Assembly: GCA_905221605.1 (NCBI GenBank)
Contig: CAJNDS010002524.1
Span: 903,634-967,633, forward strand
Length of the DNA stretch: 64,000 bases
From: Symbiodinium natans
Lineage: Eukaryota > Sar > Dinophyceae > Suessiales > Symbiodiniaceae
Reading direction: 5' to 3'
In this document: positions 38,301-50,300 of the stretch, one piece after another
Numbering within the stretch: position 1 is the stretch's first letter
Layout of the letters: each line of letters starts with the position of its first letter
Notes under the pieces: model-generated
Seen by the model: only the letters and a program-made list of their open reading frames with translations
Database searches by the model: none
Told to the model about the DNA's origin: nothing
Position numbers and translations under genes: made by a program

Positions 38301-41300
38301 AAAACCCCAGAACCCTGGTTTTGGGTTTTCTTTGGTTTAGGGTTTAGGGTTTAGGGCTTAGGGTTTAGGGATTAGGGTTTAGGGTTTAGGGTTTAGGGTT
38401 AGGGTTTAGGGTTGCGGATTAGGGTTTCCATGTCTGTTTGGCTGGACATCATGGGACTCTACCTCGGACCCCTTGGGTTGTACCCTTGTGTTTGCGGACC
38501 CTGTTTAAAGCTTCTTACGGGAATATAAGGGCCATAGTAGGAGCAGATTAAGGGAAACCTCATAGGTGCACATCCTTGGGGGTCCGAGAATAACTCCCTT
38601 GAGAGCAGGTCCGTAGCAATTTTCGCTCAAGAAGGACCCGCAGCGCGTCTGAGAGCGGCATCAGCCAGTAGCCCTTGAGCATCCAGACCATGCCCAACTT
38701 CAAGTTCCTTGAGAACCAAATATGAACCCTAAAGTTGGGTTTAAGGTTTCTAGGGTTTGGGGTTTAGGGGTCATGCACCCTATACTACTACAAGCCCAAT
38801 TAAGGTACATGAAATGCTCAACTACCAACTACAAGTTCCTTGAGGACCAAATGAACCCTTTCAGTTGGGGGGTCATAGACCCTCTACCACTAGCATCCAA
38901 AGACTTGGGGGTCATATGCCCCATACTACTGTAAGCCCTATAAACCCTATAAACCTTAACCCCTAAACCCTAAGCTCGCCCTCGTTCTTAAACCCCTCAT
39001 CCCTTTTAAGGTTTTCGACCCTACAAGCCCTTTTGGGCTTCCCCTAAACGCTAAACCCTAAACCCTAAACCCTAAACCCTAAACCCTAAACTCTTCGCCG
39101 CCAAGGTTGACCTACTTCGACATCCGCGGGCTCGCCGAGAATGCACGCATCTTCTTCGCCGTGGCGAAGCAGCCCTATGAGGATGTCAGGCAGCCCTCGG
39201 GTTTAGGGTTTAGGGTTTAGGGTTTAGGGTTTAGGGTTTAGGGTGTAGGGTTTAGGGTTTAGGGTTTAGGGTTTAGGGTTTAGGGTTTAGGGATGAAGAT
39301 GCCAGGCTTTCTTTCTCGTTTGGGACACCTGGCGACTTCAGCACCATCAAGCGCCCGGAGTTCCTTGGTCCAACCGTAACATTGGGGTCATCTACCTTAT
39401 ACGAAATCTGCTGTTGCAAGATAAATGAACCCTGTACCCGAAACCCGAAACCCTAAACCCTAAACCCTCAACCCTAAACCCTAAACCCTTTTTAGGGGCT
39501 CCTTTGACCCCAAGGTTTGACGAGATGAAGGCGAAGGGTGAGCTGGACATCTCTCTGGGCAAGGTTCCGCTTCTGGATTCTCGGCTTAGGGTTTAGGGTT
39601 TGAGGTTTAGGGTTTAGGGTTTAGGGTTTTAGGGTTTAGGGTTTAGGGTTTAGGGTTTAGGGTTTAGGGTTCAGAGTTTGGGGTTTAGGGTTTAGGGCAT
39701 CTGTTTTATACTTCCCGTTTTTTCGTGAAGATGGGTTTGAGAGCATCACATCCTTCAGCAGTTTTTCACATCCATTAACATGTTGCAGTGTTTTTGCATG
39801 GGCCGGCCTTTTATTGCACGGAATCATGTCCAGAAACATCAGCGTCCAGCAGATGCAGCCCGAAAACCCGAAACCGCGAAGCCCCCAAACCCCCAAACCC
39901 CCTAAACCCTAAACCCTAGACCCTAAACCCTAAACCCTAAAACCCCCAAAACCCTAAAACCCTAAACCAGCCCAGGAGGTGGACGGTGTGAAGGTTGGAC
40001 AGTCCAAGGCCATCGAGCGCTTCCTCTCCCGGGAGCTTGGGCTGGCTGGTTCCAGCCCCATTGAGGGCGCACAGGCTTGGGTAGCCTACCTGGGGGGTTT
40101 AGGTTTTAGGGTCTAGGGATTTGGGTTTAGGGTTTCGGGTTCAGGGTTCGGGTTTAGGGTTTCGGGTTCAGGGTTCGGGTTTAGGGTTTGGGGTTTGGGG
40201 TTTAGGATTTAGGCTGTGATACTGGTATGGCGCAGAAGCTGTGAAGGTTGGGATGCAGGCCAGCCTCGAAATTCTTCGGTGAAATGCGACGAGCAGCCAT
40301 GGCCCGATTGTCTTGGTAGCCCAGTGGTACCCTTTACCCTTTGTTTTGGTTCTGGTTATGGTTTCCCTGATAACATAACCAACCCAAAAAGGGTGCCCTT
40401 CTTATAATATGGTTACTGGGCTGCCAAGTTGTGGAGGGCCATCTGACACTATTATCCCACCCCACGCCGTCCCAGGCGGCAAAGCCACCCAAACTGAAAT
40501 TCTTGCTAGGACCTAAACCCTAAACCCAAAAAAAAAAAGCCTAATCCCTAAACCCTAAACCCTAAACCCTAAACTCAAGTTCATTGTCTACTTCCAAACA
40601 ACTTCTTCCGTTACCGATGCCAGGCCAGTTCCCCGGGTGCAGAGGGTGCCAGGGTCCGTCTTAGGGGTCGCAAAGGGTCCCGCGGTCCCCTGATCCAGGG
40701 GGCCGCCTAGGCCTTGAGTTTAGGGTTTAGGGCACCCCACCTCGGGGATCAAAAACTGAACCCTCAAGATGTGGTCATGTACAGGCTTCCTTGTAGGGTA
40801 TATGAAGCCTAAGCCCTTTTGGGGTTCATCTGGTCCCCCAGGCAGTGGTGCCCTTTGGCCCTTTTTCTTGGGGTGCAAGGTTCCTATTCTAAAGTATCAC
40901 CAGCCCCCCAAACAAGGGTGCCCTGATTTAGGAAAAAATGGTTCCTGGGCCACCAAACAGGTCGACCAGCTCGGCGAGACAGTCCGCGACATCAAGGATG
41001 CATACCAGAAGGTTCCGGGGTCTTGGTTGGGAGTTTTTGTTGCGCTGGCGTGGGTGCATGAACCCCATATAAGTAACTGGATGGTCATCTTAAACGACAT
41101 CGATTTCATGGCTCAGGTTCGTGGGCTGCAAGACGAGGAAGAGAAGAAGAAGGGCATGGAGAAGTGGTTCGCAGAAGACCTCCCCAACTGGTGCAAGCTG
41201 GCGGAAAAGTCGCTCCCCGCCGGACCTGGACCGTTCATGGTTGGTGGCAACTTTGTCATAGTTGGGTAACATTCTCCTTTTTTAATGGTACTTAACACCC

Positions 41301-44300
41301 AATAAGGAATAAAAGACACATTTTTTAATGTTATCCCAACAATGAACTAGGCAAAGTGTCGGCTGCCGACTTGCTCTTCTACACCCTCCTCCTCGCCCCC
41401 GGATGCTTCTTCGACAACACCGAGGGCGCGAAGGCTGCTTTCCAGGAGTCTAGATCAGTGTTAGGGATCCTTTTTACTTTTTGGGTTATGGGCTTTCTTA
41501 TATATGGACAAAAAGGATCCTTTTTTTCTTCCTAGGGGAACAGGGATTAAGGAGTGCCCGAAGATGAAAGCTGCGCTGGAGGCGGTGGATGCTCTCCCCC
41601 AGCTGCAGGAGTACCTCAAAGCGCGCAAGGTGACTCCCTTCTGAGATTGTGCCCGAATACGAGCACGCCCTCCAATGGTTAGATGTTTTAAGCCTGCAGG
41701 GGGAATGACTTGAGTGGCAGAGGCTTCGCCTAGCCCCATCAACCCTTGCACTCGACGAAGATGCAACTGGAGAGAGACAAAGAAATGCAGGTTAACTCAT
41801 ACATCCCGCCAGCGACTTGATTGACCACTGAAACACAATTTATAAAAAGAACAGAACGCCTACTTGAAGGTTCATGGGTACTTGTAGGCAGTATGCAGGG
41901 TTGGCAGTAGCATGATGGTTCCAGTCATAGTTGCCCTATTCATAACCCTAGTTATGCCCTAAGCCTAAACCCTAAACCCTGAACCCTGAACCCTAAACTG
42001 CCAAGCAACCCCTTTTGGTTCTCCCGTCGAGAGGACGCACTGCAAGTCGAGCAGATGAAGCAGGAGGCCAATAGGGCAAACTGCATCTTTCATGGGTTCC
42101 CCTACAACCCCCCTCTATACTAGCCCCCCTAGGGTTTAGGGTTTAGGGTTTGGGGTTTGGGGTTTGGGGTTCCCCCCCGAAAAATTCCCACCTGAAATCA
42201 CCTCAATTAAGCTTAATGATCTCGAAACCCTAAACCCTAAACCCTAAACCATAAACCATAGCCCCTAAACCCTAAGCCTTAACCATGTGGGGAAACCTAG
42301 GGGGGTAGTAGGGGAATCCATGCAGCGTGCTGTCGTCCCTTCAAAAGGCCTAAATCCTAAACACCAAGCCCTGGAGAACCTAAACCCGACACTAGGGTTT
42401 AGGGGATGAGGGTTCAGGGTTTAGGGTTCAGGGTTGGGGGTTGGGGGTTTGGGGTTGACTTGTGGCTGATTAGGGTTCACGGGTCACAGCGTGATAAGTT
42501 CCCTTGCGAGCGGGGTCTACGCGGAGGGCTTCATAGCTTTGAGCCCACCGATTCCCTGAACACCTTAGACCCTAGGCCCTAAACCCTAATTATCAGGTTG
42601 GAACCATGGGCCCTTAGTAATTATGGTCCCTTACCCTTGTTTAAACGGGATTTAAAGAGATCCGAAGTATGGGCCCTTATTACGTATAGTGTACATAAGG
42701 GTTATATAACAGGGGACCTAAATTGAGGGCCCACACTTCAGATCCCCTACTAATACTATGCAGTTGGGCTTTTGGGTTTCCAGGCATGGAGATGGAGGTG
42801 AGGGAGGGGTTTCGGGGTTTAGGGTTTAGGGTGCAGGGTTATGGTTCAAAAAGGCCGGACAGCAAGCGCAGTGCCATTGCCAAGCTGAGATCCCAAAACT
42901 TGCAAACCCAAACCCCTAAACTCAACCCCTTCCAACACCCTAAACCCTTAAAGAAGGTCCCTAAACCATAAACCCTGAACCCTGAACCCTGAACCCTGAA
43001 CCCCACAAACCCAACAAACCCCCACAAAACCCCCCGAAACCCTGCAAAGCTCGTCAAAACCTTCAGATCTCCGCAGGTCCAGCGCTCGAGTCAAGAGGCT
43101 GAGGTCGCTCGTCGCTGGGAGGGTTTAGGGTTTGGGGTTTAGGGTTTAGGGTTTAAGGTTTGGGGTTTAGGGTTCAGGGTTAGGGTTTAGGGTTTGGGGT
43201 TTAGGGTTTGGGGTTTGGGGTTTGGGGTTTTGGCAGCTGGTGGTGTTGAATTTTTTTGGAGCAAAGCCACATGCGCTTAAGCCCCTCTAAACTCTAACAC
43301 GCCCTGACTGGGGAACGCTTGGGGCGTCGGCTCCCATTCTCAGTCTCTAAGCGCCTATGAAGCAAAGGAACGGCAGGCTTTTTCTTGTGGGGGGGACCTC
43401 CCTAAACCCTAAACCCTAAACCCTAAACCCTAAACCCTAAACGGACCAAAAAACCCTCGTTCGACCCCGAGGTTCTACTTGGAGGTTCATGGGTGTTTAT
43501 AACCCCGTGTAGGGTTTAGGGTTTAGGGTTTAGGGTTTAGGGTTTAGGGTTTGGGGTTTGGGGTTTAGGGTTTAGGGGTACGTATTCCTAGGTTCCCTCT
43601 TGGGTCTAGAGTAAGTGTGCCCTAGGAAGCCTGGGCATCGAAACCTGCAGGGCGTAGGGTCTAGGGTTTGTAGCCCTTGTTGCTTTAGGCTTTAGGGTTT
43701 AGGGTTTAGGGTTTAGGGTTTGGGGTTTAGGGTTTGGGGTTTCTGTCCCTATACTCTGTAAGGCCCTAAACCCCAAATCCAAAAATAGCCCTGGGTGAAC
43801 TAAACCCCAACACCACTTAAAGCCCCTAAGCCCTATGATGCCGAAAGCCTCGAAAGCCCTCGGCCCCTCCGCAAAGCATACCTATTTTTTGGTAGCCTAG
43901 TGGAACCCTTTTGCCTTTAGTAAGCCCTTATACCCCCTTTTTGAGGTTTAGTTCCCTCATAAAACACATTAAACCAAAAGTGGCGCCCTTCTTATTTCTT
44001 GTTCATCTTGGGTCGATGCTGGGGTCCCAGTTCCCAAAATGGTTGCTAGACCCTGAACCCTAAACCCTACACCCTTAACCCTAAACCCTAAACCCTAAAT
44101 CCCAGCCCAAACCCCGCAAACAAAACGAAGGTGGCAAAGCTTCACTCGAGACGCTTTGAAGGTCTGCGGCCTACCTCTTGTGGGTTAGGGTTTAGGGTTC
44201 AGGGCTCAGGGCTCAGGGCTGTTGGGGTGTGAGAGGGTTTGGGGCCTTCTGTTTGGAGGGCTCAGTGCAAGCTAGTAGTTACGAACAAGTGGTCATCGGT

Positions 44301-47300
44301 AGTACAACTGAAGATTTAGGTTTTTACTTACGCCTGCAGGGTGACCGAATGTGGAGGGAAACCCTAAAAGCTGATAAGCCCTAAACCTCAAGAAAACGCC
44401 GAACGCCTGGCAACATACCCCCGCACCTTCTAAACCCTCCACACTATAAACCCTCCACCCGAACCCTAGTTAAGGCCTCAACCCCAAATCCCAATGTTTG
44501 AGGCCTGCAAGGTCGTCACAGTTCCAGGGCTCTCTACGGTGCTAGCATCATGCCATCCAAGATTCAGTGGCTCCTCTCCCATACAGTAGTATATACGAGT
44601 CGGCAAGATGTTGCCGTGCTAGGTGAGTATGCGTAGTTCTGTAGTTCCTTGTACGAATTGCTGAGTGTACATGTGTGTAGGAGGCCCTGTTTGGGGATAC
44701 AAGCAAGGTTATCGAAGCCACCTTGAACACTCGGAGCCTACCTCGAAAAGCCCTGGCAGTTGAAATGTCGGACCTTCGCCTGGAGCTCAAGCATCTCAAG
44801 GCGGGTCACCGCGCAGGGGGTGGGGATGAGGGTTCAGGGTTCAGGGTCTGAAGGGTTTAGGGTTTAGGGTTTAGGGTTTAGGGTTTAGGGTTTAGGGTTC
44901 AGGGTCTGAAGGGTTTAGGGATAGGTTCCTTCAGGACCCCCTTTTGAGGGTTTCTAGGGCTTAGGGCTGGTCCATACGGAGACTCAGGGGGGGTTTTGAG
45001 TTTTTCCCTTTCACGCACGGTCCCTCTTTAGAGGTACCTTAGAGTCTACCCAAAGGCTCCAATGTAGTTCCTTTTTGGGTTAGTTATAGGGGATTTTAGT
45101 ATGCTACCCCAAAAAGGTACTACATAGGAGCCTTTGGGTAGGCTTAGGGTTGAGGAAGGTCCCTTTACAGGTACCTTAGAGTCTAGGTTTAGGGTTGAGG
45201 GTGTAGGGCTAAGGGTTTAGGGTTTAGGGTTTAAGGTCTGGGGTTTAGGGTTTAGGGTTTAGGGTTTAGGGTTTAGGGTTTAGGGTTTAGGGCTTAGGGT
45301 TTAGGGTTTAGGGTTTCGGAAGTTTAGGGTTTGGGGTTTGGGGTTCCGGGTCTGTCTCTGGCTTCCGGGTCTGTCTCTGGCAGCTCAAGGCCGTCATGCA
45401 AGACGCGGGCCGGCAGAAGGAGGTGCCCAGCTGCAATCTGGTCATCCTAAACCCTAAACCCTAAACCCTAAACCCTAAACCCTAAACCCTAAACCCTAAA
45501 CCCTAAACCCTAAACCCTAAACCCTAGACCCTAGACCCTAGACCCTAGACCCTAGACCCTAAGCCCTAAACCCTAAACCCTAAACCCTAACCCTAAACCC
45601 TAAACCCCAAATCAGAGGGGCCGCCTTGTAATCAAGACCCCAAAAGGGACCACAGTTTTGAGAAGTGACGATAAAAAACAGCCCTATAAGATCCGAAAAT
45701 TCCCGCCAAAAAGCCCGAAAAGTCTCTTAAGCAAAAGCCTCAAGGCCCCACGCAAGGTGTGTAGCACTTGAGACCCTAAGCTCAAAAAGACAAGCAAGCA
45801 CAAGACTGCAGGGTTTAGGGTTGAGGGTTGAGGGTTGAGGGTTTAGGGTTTAGGGTTTAGGGTAGACTCCCAAGAACCTGAGCCTTCCGCCCGAAAGGAT
45901 GCCCCTTTAGGGACCAAACGAACCCTAAAGTTGAGTTTATAGGGTTTTGGGTGTAGGGTGTTGGGTTTTGGCTTTTGGGTTTCGGGGTCATCTACACTAG
46001 ACACGATGATAATTCCTATTGAGGTTTAGGGTGTAGGGTTTTGGGTTTTGGGTTTAGGGGTCATATACCCTAGACACGATGATAATTCCTATTGAGGTCT
46101 ATGAACCATGAAGCCTCTTTGGGGGTTTAGGGTTTAGGGTTTAGGGTTTAGGGTTTAGGGTTTAGGGTTTAGGGTTTCACGTGGCTCCCCCAAAATGGTT
46201 CGAACCCTGCGTGCGCAAATGCTAGGAAGCGGAGAGGCCCCTTGGCTGCGATGGGAGGTTTTGCAGGAATTCCTAAGAACCGAATATTTAGGGTTTAGGG
46301 TTTAGGGTTTAGGGTTTAGGGTTTAGGGTTTAGGGTTTAGGGTTTAGGGTTTAGGGTCGAAACTCTCACCAGGGTTTCGAGGCTTTCAGGGTGTAGCCCC
46401 AATAGATGGGTCGATTTTGCTGAGCTTGTTGGGGGGGCGGGCGGGGTAGGACTGGCTCGCGTCGCTTCGCGCCGCGGAAACGACCTTCCCCCACCCTGCT
46501 TGTGCCCTACGGAGGCTCTTTGCCGTAGGTTTCCCGGTTTTTGCTCGGCCCCTTAACCCTAAACCCTAAAACCTAAACCCTAAACCCTAAACCCTAAACC
46601 CTGGCTGTTTGGGGTTTAGGGTTTCATGCTGCATTCAGGATCCAGCGAGAGCTCTTGCGGAAAGTCCGCGAGATTGAGGGCCGCCCCTCGTCAGAGACCG
46701 GTGTGCTTCACAAGCGATTTTGCAAGGTTTGCAGGATACCCTAAACCCTAAACCCTAAACCCTAAACCCTAAACCCTAAACCCTAAACCCTAAACCCTAA
46801 ACCCTAAACCCTAAACCCTAAACCCTAAACCCTAAACCCTAAACCCTAAACCCTAAACCTGAACCCGGTTCTCCTCGCTCTTGTTTCCCCGGAGATTTGC
46901 ATCCTAAACCTTGAGTTGGGCCCGACCTTCCGCTACAAATGGGGTCCTTCAGGGCTTAGGGTTTAGGGTTTAGGGTTTAGGGTTTAGGGTTTAGGGTTTA
47001 GGGTTTAGGGTTTAGGGTTTAGGGGGAACCTTCAAGAAACTTTTGGGAGCCTTAGGGAGTAGTGGGGAGTATTAGGGAACCTTGGGCTACATACCTCTTT
47101 GAACCCCACCTCCCAGGAGTTAGGAGTTGACAGCTCTCTCTGCAAGCTGCGAGTCCTTTGAATCCACGGTGGACCCGAAGCCCCATAAACCCTGTACATC
47201 CTGCAAAACTATACAAACCTGTAAAAATCTCACAAGCCCCATATATCAAAACCCTAGAAGCATTTTTTAACTTTAAAACTTCTATGAGCCTTAAAAACTC

Positions 47301-50300
47301 TATATAACATAGGCGCCCGAAACCCCACATCAACCCCATATAAAACCCTATAAGCCCTGCGTTTGTAAAATCCTACAAGCCTTAAAGCCCCTACAAGCCC
47401 CAGCCTCGACCAGACGGTTAGGGTTTAGGGTTTAGGGTTTCGGGTTTAGGGTTTAGGGTTTAGGGTTCTGGACCCCAGGGCCCTCAACTTTAGCCTTTAG
47501 GTCTGTTGAGCGAGGGTTTAACTATAGGGTTTCGGATGTCTTGGGCTTAGGGTCCCGGGTTTCGGGTTTCGGGTTTAGGGTTTAGGGTTTAGGGTTTAGG
47601 GTTTAGGGTTTAGGGTTTAGGGTTTAGGGTTTAGGGCCATGTCGAGTCCCGCCGAGGCACTTCAAGAGGATTCTGTCGCTTCAGTTTAGTGGCGCTCTTG
47701 CATTGCGACCTGCGTGGGGGTAGGGCACATGGCCCAGACTTTAAAGCCAAGTCCCCTATGAACCATACACCCCGAATCCTAAACCCGAAACGCCTAAACT
47801 CAACCTTAAACCCTAAACTCTAAGCCCTAAACCTTGCTTCTCAGGCGGCAATCTTCACATCGATTTGCAACGCGGAAGCCCCAGATCTTTTTTAGGGGGA
47901 GAGGAGACTGCTGGTCTTGGAGACTTGCCAAGGCTGTAGTTCCTTTTGCTTCGGGTTTATGGGGTTTTATTGGATTTTGGGGTCTAGTGTTTCGGGTTTA
48001 GGGTTTATAGCGGGTAGGGCATGGATGGCTTATTAGCAGAATTCGGAGACATGCCGAAGAAGGGGATACATTTGGGCTCGTTGTGCATACACCCTGAACC
48101 CCAAGCCCTGGAGCCTACACCCGCGCTGCTTTTGCATAGTGCGCGATGCATAAAAGCAAGAGTGTCAATTGAAGGTGGTTCCAAGGTTGCGAGTTTGGCG
48201 AAGTGCCTAAGTTTGTCAGTTGAACGTGTCTCAACACGAGGGTGCCCCCCCCCCCCCCCCAGAATGCTTATGCCCTTGTTTAGGTTCTTGCATAAACCCT
48301 GTTAAGCCACCGCATATACCCAATTAAGCCAAATAGAGCCCTAAAGCCTAAACCTTAAACGGATTTGTCTTAGGTTACAAAAAGGATGTTTCTTCCACGT
48401 GCACCGACATCGGAATTTTCCTGACCTGGCCGATGGCTGAGGCTTTAGGATTTAGGGTTTTGGGGTTTAGGGTTTGGGGTTTAGGGTTTGGGTTTAGGGT
48501 TTAAGGTTTTAGGTTTAGAATCTCGAGAAGCCTCCGTAGCCAAATGGCTGGCCAACGCGGCTCAGGTGGTGTCGCCGAGGTGTGCAAGGGGAGCCTCAGC
48601 AGCAACTGTGTGCCACCACATATTTTGTTGCGCCCAACAGTGTAGACCCTAAATTCTAGACAATACCCTATATACTGCACCCTGTGCAGACCCTAAACCC
48701 TGTTGGGTTTAGGGTTTAGGGTTCAGGATCCAGGGTTGAGGGTTGACACTTCCTAGTTGCCACCCGATTCTGCTTCAGTATTTTCTGGAGATTTGCCCTT
48801 CGCGAAACTGGATGCGCATCCTCGTATCTCAGGGGGCGGTACCATAGTAAATCGAGTATACAGTCAGAAGCGTTGTAGGTGTGTAGGGAACCTTTTGGGA
48901 AAGGCTAGCCTTTTTTGGCTCAGGGTACTCTGCAACTATTGAAGTTGCCACCTGATGTTGACACGAAGAACTTGAGTGAGTTTCATGGGTGATGAGAAAG
49001 ACATACAGCAATCCTGATTCCATGGGTACATCAACGGCTGGCAAATTCCAGGACAATCCTCCTCAACCCTAAACCCTAAACCCTAAACCCTGAACCCTGA
49101 ACCCTGAACCCTGAACCCTGAACCCTGAACCCTGAACCCTAAACCCTAAACCCTAAACCCTAATCCTGCTTGCACATGGCCAGGTTCGACTTCAAGGCCA
49201 AGAAGTCTGACGACACGTATGTCAAGTTGGCGGATGCTGCTGCAGGTGACGTTTAGGGTTAGGGTTTAGGGTTTAGGGTTTAGGGTTTAGGGTTCAGGGT
49301 GTACGGTTTAGGGTTTAGGGCTTGGGGTTTAGGGTTTAGGTGCAGGTAGGATGCTGGGGCACCTGAAGTGGACCTCTTGACAGTTACGCATACTTATAAG
49401 TGGGGGTTAGGGGTTTCGGGGTTTAGGGTTTAGGGTTTAGGGTTTAGTGTTTAGGGCTAGTTGAAGGTTCATGGGTACTTAGAAGTAGGGTTAGAAGTGC
49501 CTGAGAAAAAAGTGCTATATGCATAGCTACCTCACTCATGCCCAGCCTCGAAGTCGAGGCTACACAGTCGCAGCAGCGTAACTGGGTTTTGGGTTTTGGG
49601 TTTAGGGTTTAGGGCTAGGGTTTAGGGCTTAGGGTTTTAGGGGTTTAGGGTTTAGGGCTGAGGGTTTAGGGCTTAGGGCTTAGGGTTTAGGGTTGAGGGT
49701 TTACATGCCAACTCCAGAGTTGCGCCACCCGAATCCCAGCCCTCCTCCCCAACTGCCGCCAAGTTTCTATTCAGGGCACCAGGAAACCCCCTTGTGTGGG
49801 TAGTTGATGGTAGTTGCTGGTTCTAGGTCACTGGACACACTAGTGCGAGCTCAGCGAGCTCACGGGGAAAATGCGAGGTAGGTTCGCGAATTGAGCGTGG
49901 AAATTTGAGGTGCCCGCTTGGGAGTGTTGGGAGGCTCGCCCTGAAAGGCCCTCAGAGTAAACAGTTCAAAAAAAGCTGTGTTTTTGAACTTTCAGGGTCC
50001 GAAAATTCAACAAACAAAGGTTTTCGAACTTTCGCTTGTTTAGTGAGGCCAGGGGACTCGAGCCAACCACTGTTGGAGCCATAGGTTTCAAGGCAAGCCA
50101 GGTCCCCTTAAAAGTTCCAAAAACCCTTGTTTTTTGATCACCTCAGTTTGTGGGGGTCTGGAATGGTGACCCCTGAAATGGGGTTAGGACCATTTTAGAC
50201 CTTTCCCAGCTTACCCATTTCACGTCAACCCTGAACTGAAGGGTCTCACGACCTTTCCGTTGTGGTCTAGATAGAGAACTTAGAGAACCAAACCACAGCC

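Larger units (their letters stand above)
38042..41760 (+). other. Host intron that contains the GST gene
   Basis: The coiled-coil exon ends CTCGAGGAC, and the sequence there runs GACGAACATG. The next exon is preceded by GACGAAG and starts ATG, so GACGAACATG / GACGAAGATG form a 10-bp duplication with one mismatch around the intron. A GA donor at 38,042 and the AG at 41,759-41,760 join in phase 0 (LSDKLED then MQLERDKEMQ). The whole GST gene, including its relict SL, lies within, on the same strand. Confidence 0.65.

Noticed and set aside
38589-38678. A final exon of the coiled-coil gene (NNSLESRSVAIFAQEG..., stop at 38,676)
   Set aside because: It joins in frame, but the segment contains the relict spliced leader and directly precedes the GST start, so it is better explained as GST 5' UTR. 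The host exon joins better to 41,761, where a 10-bp border duplication exists.
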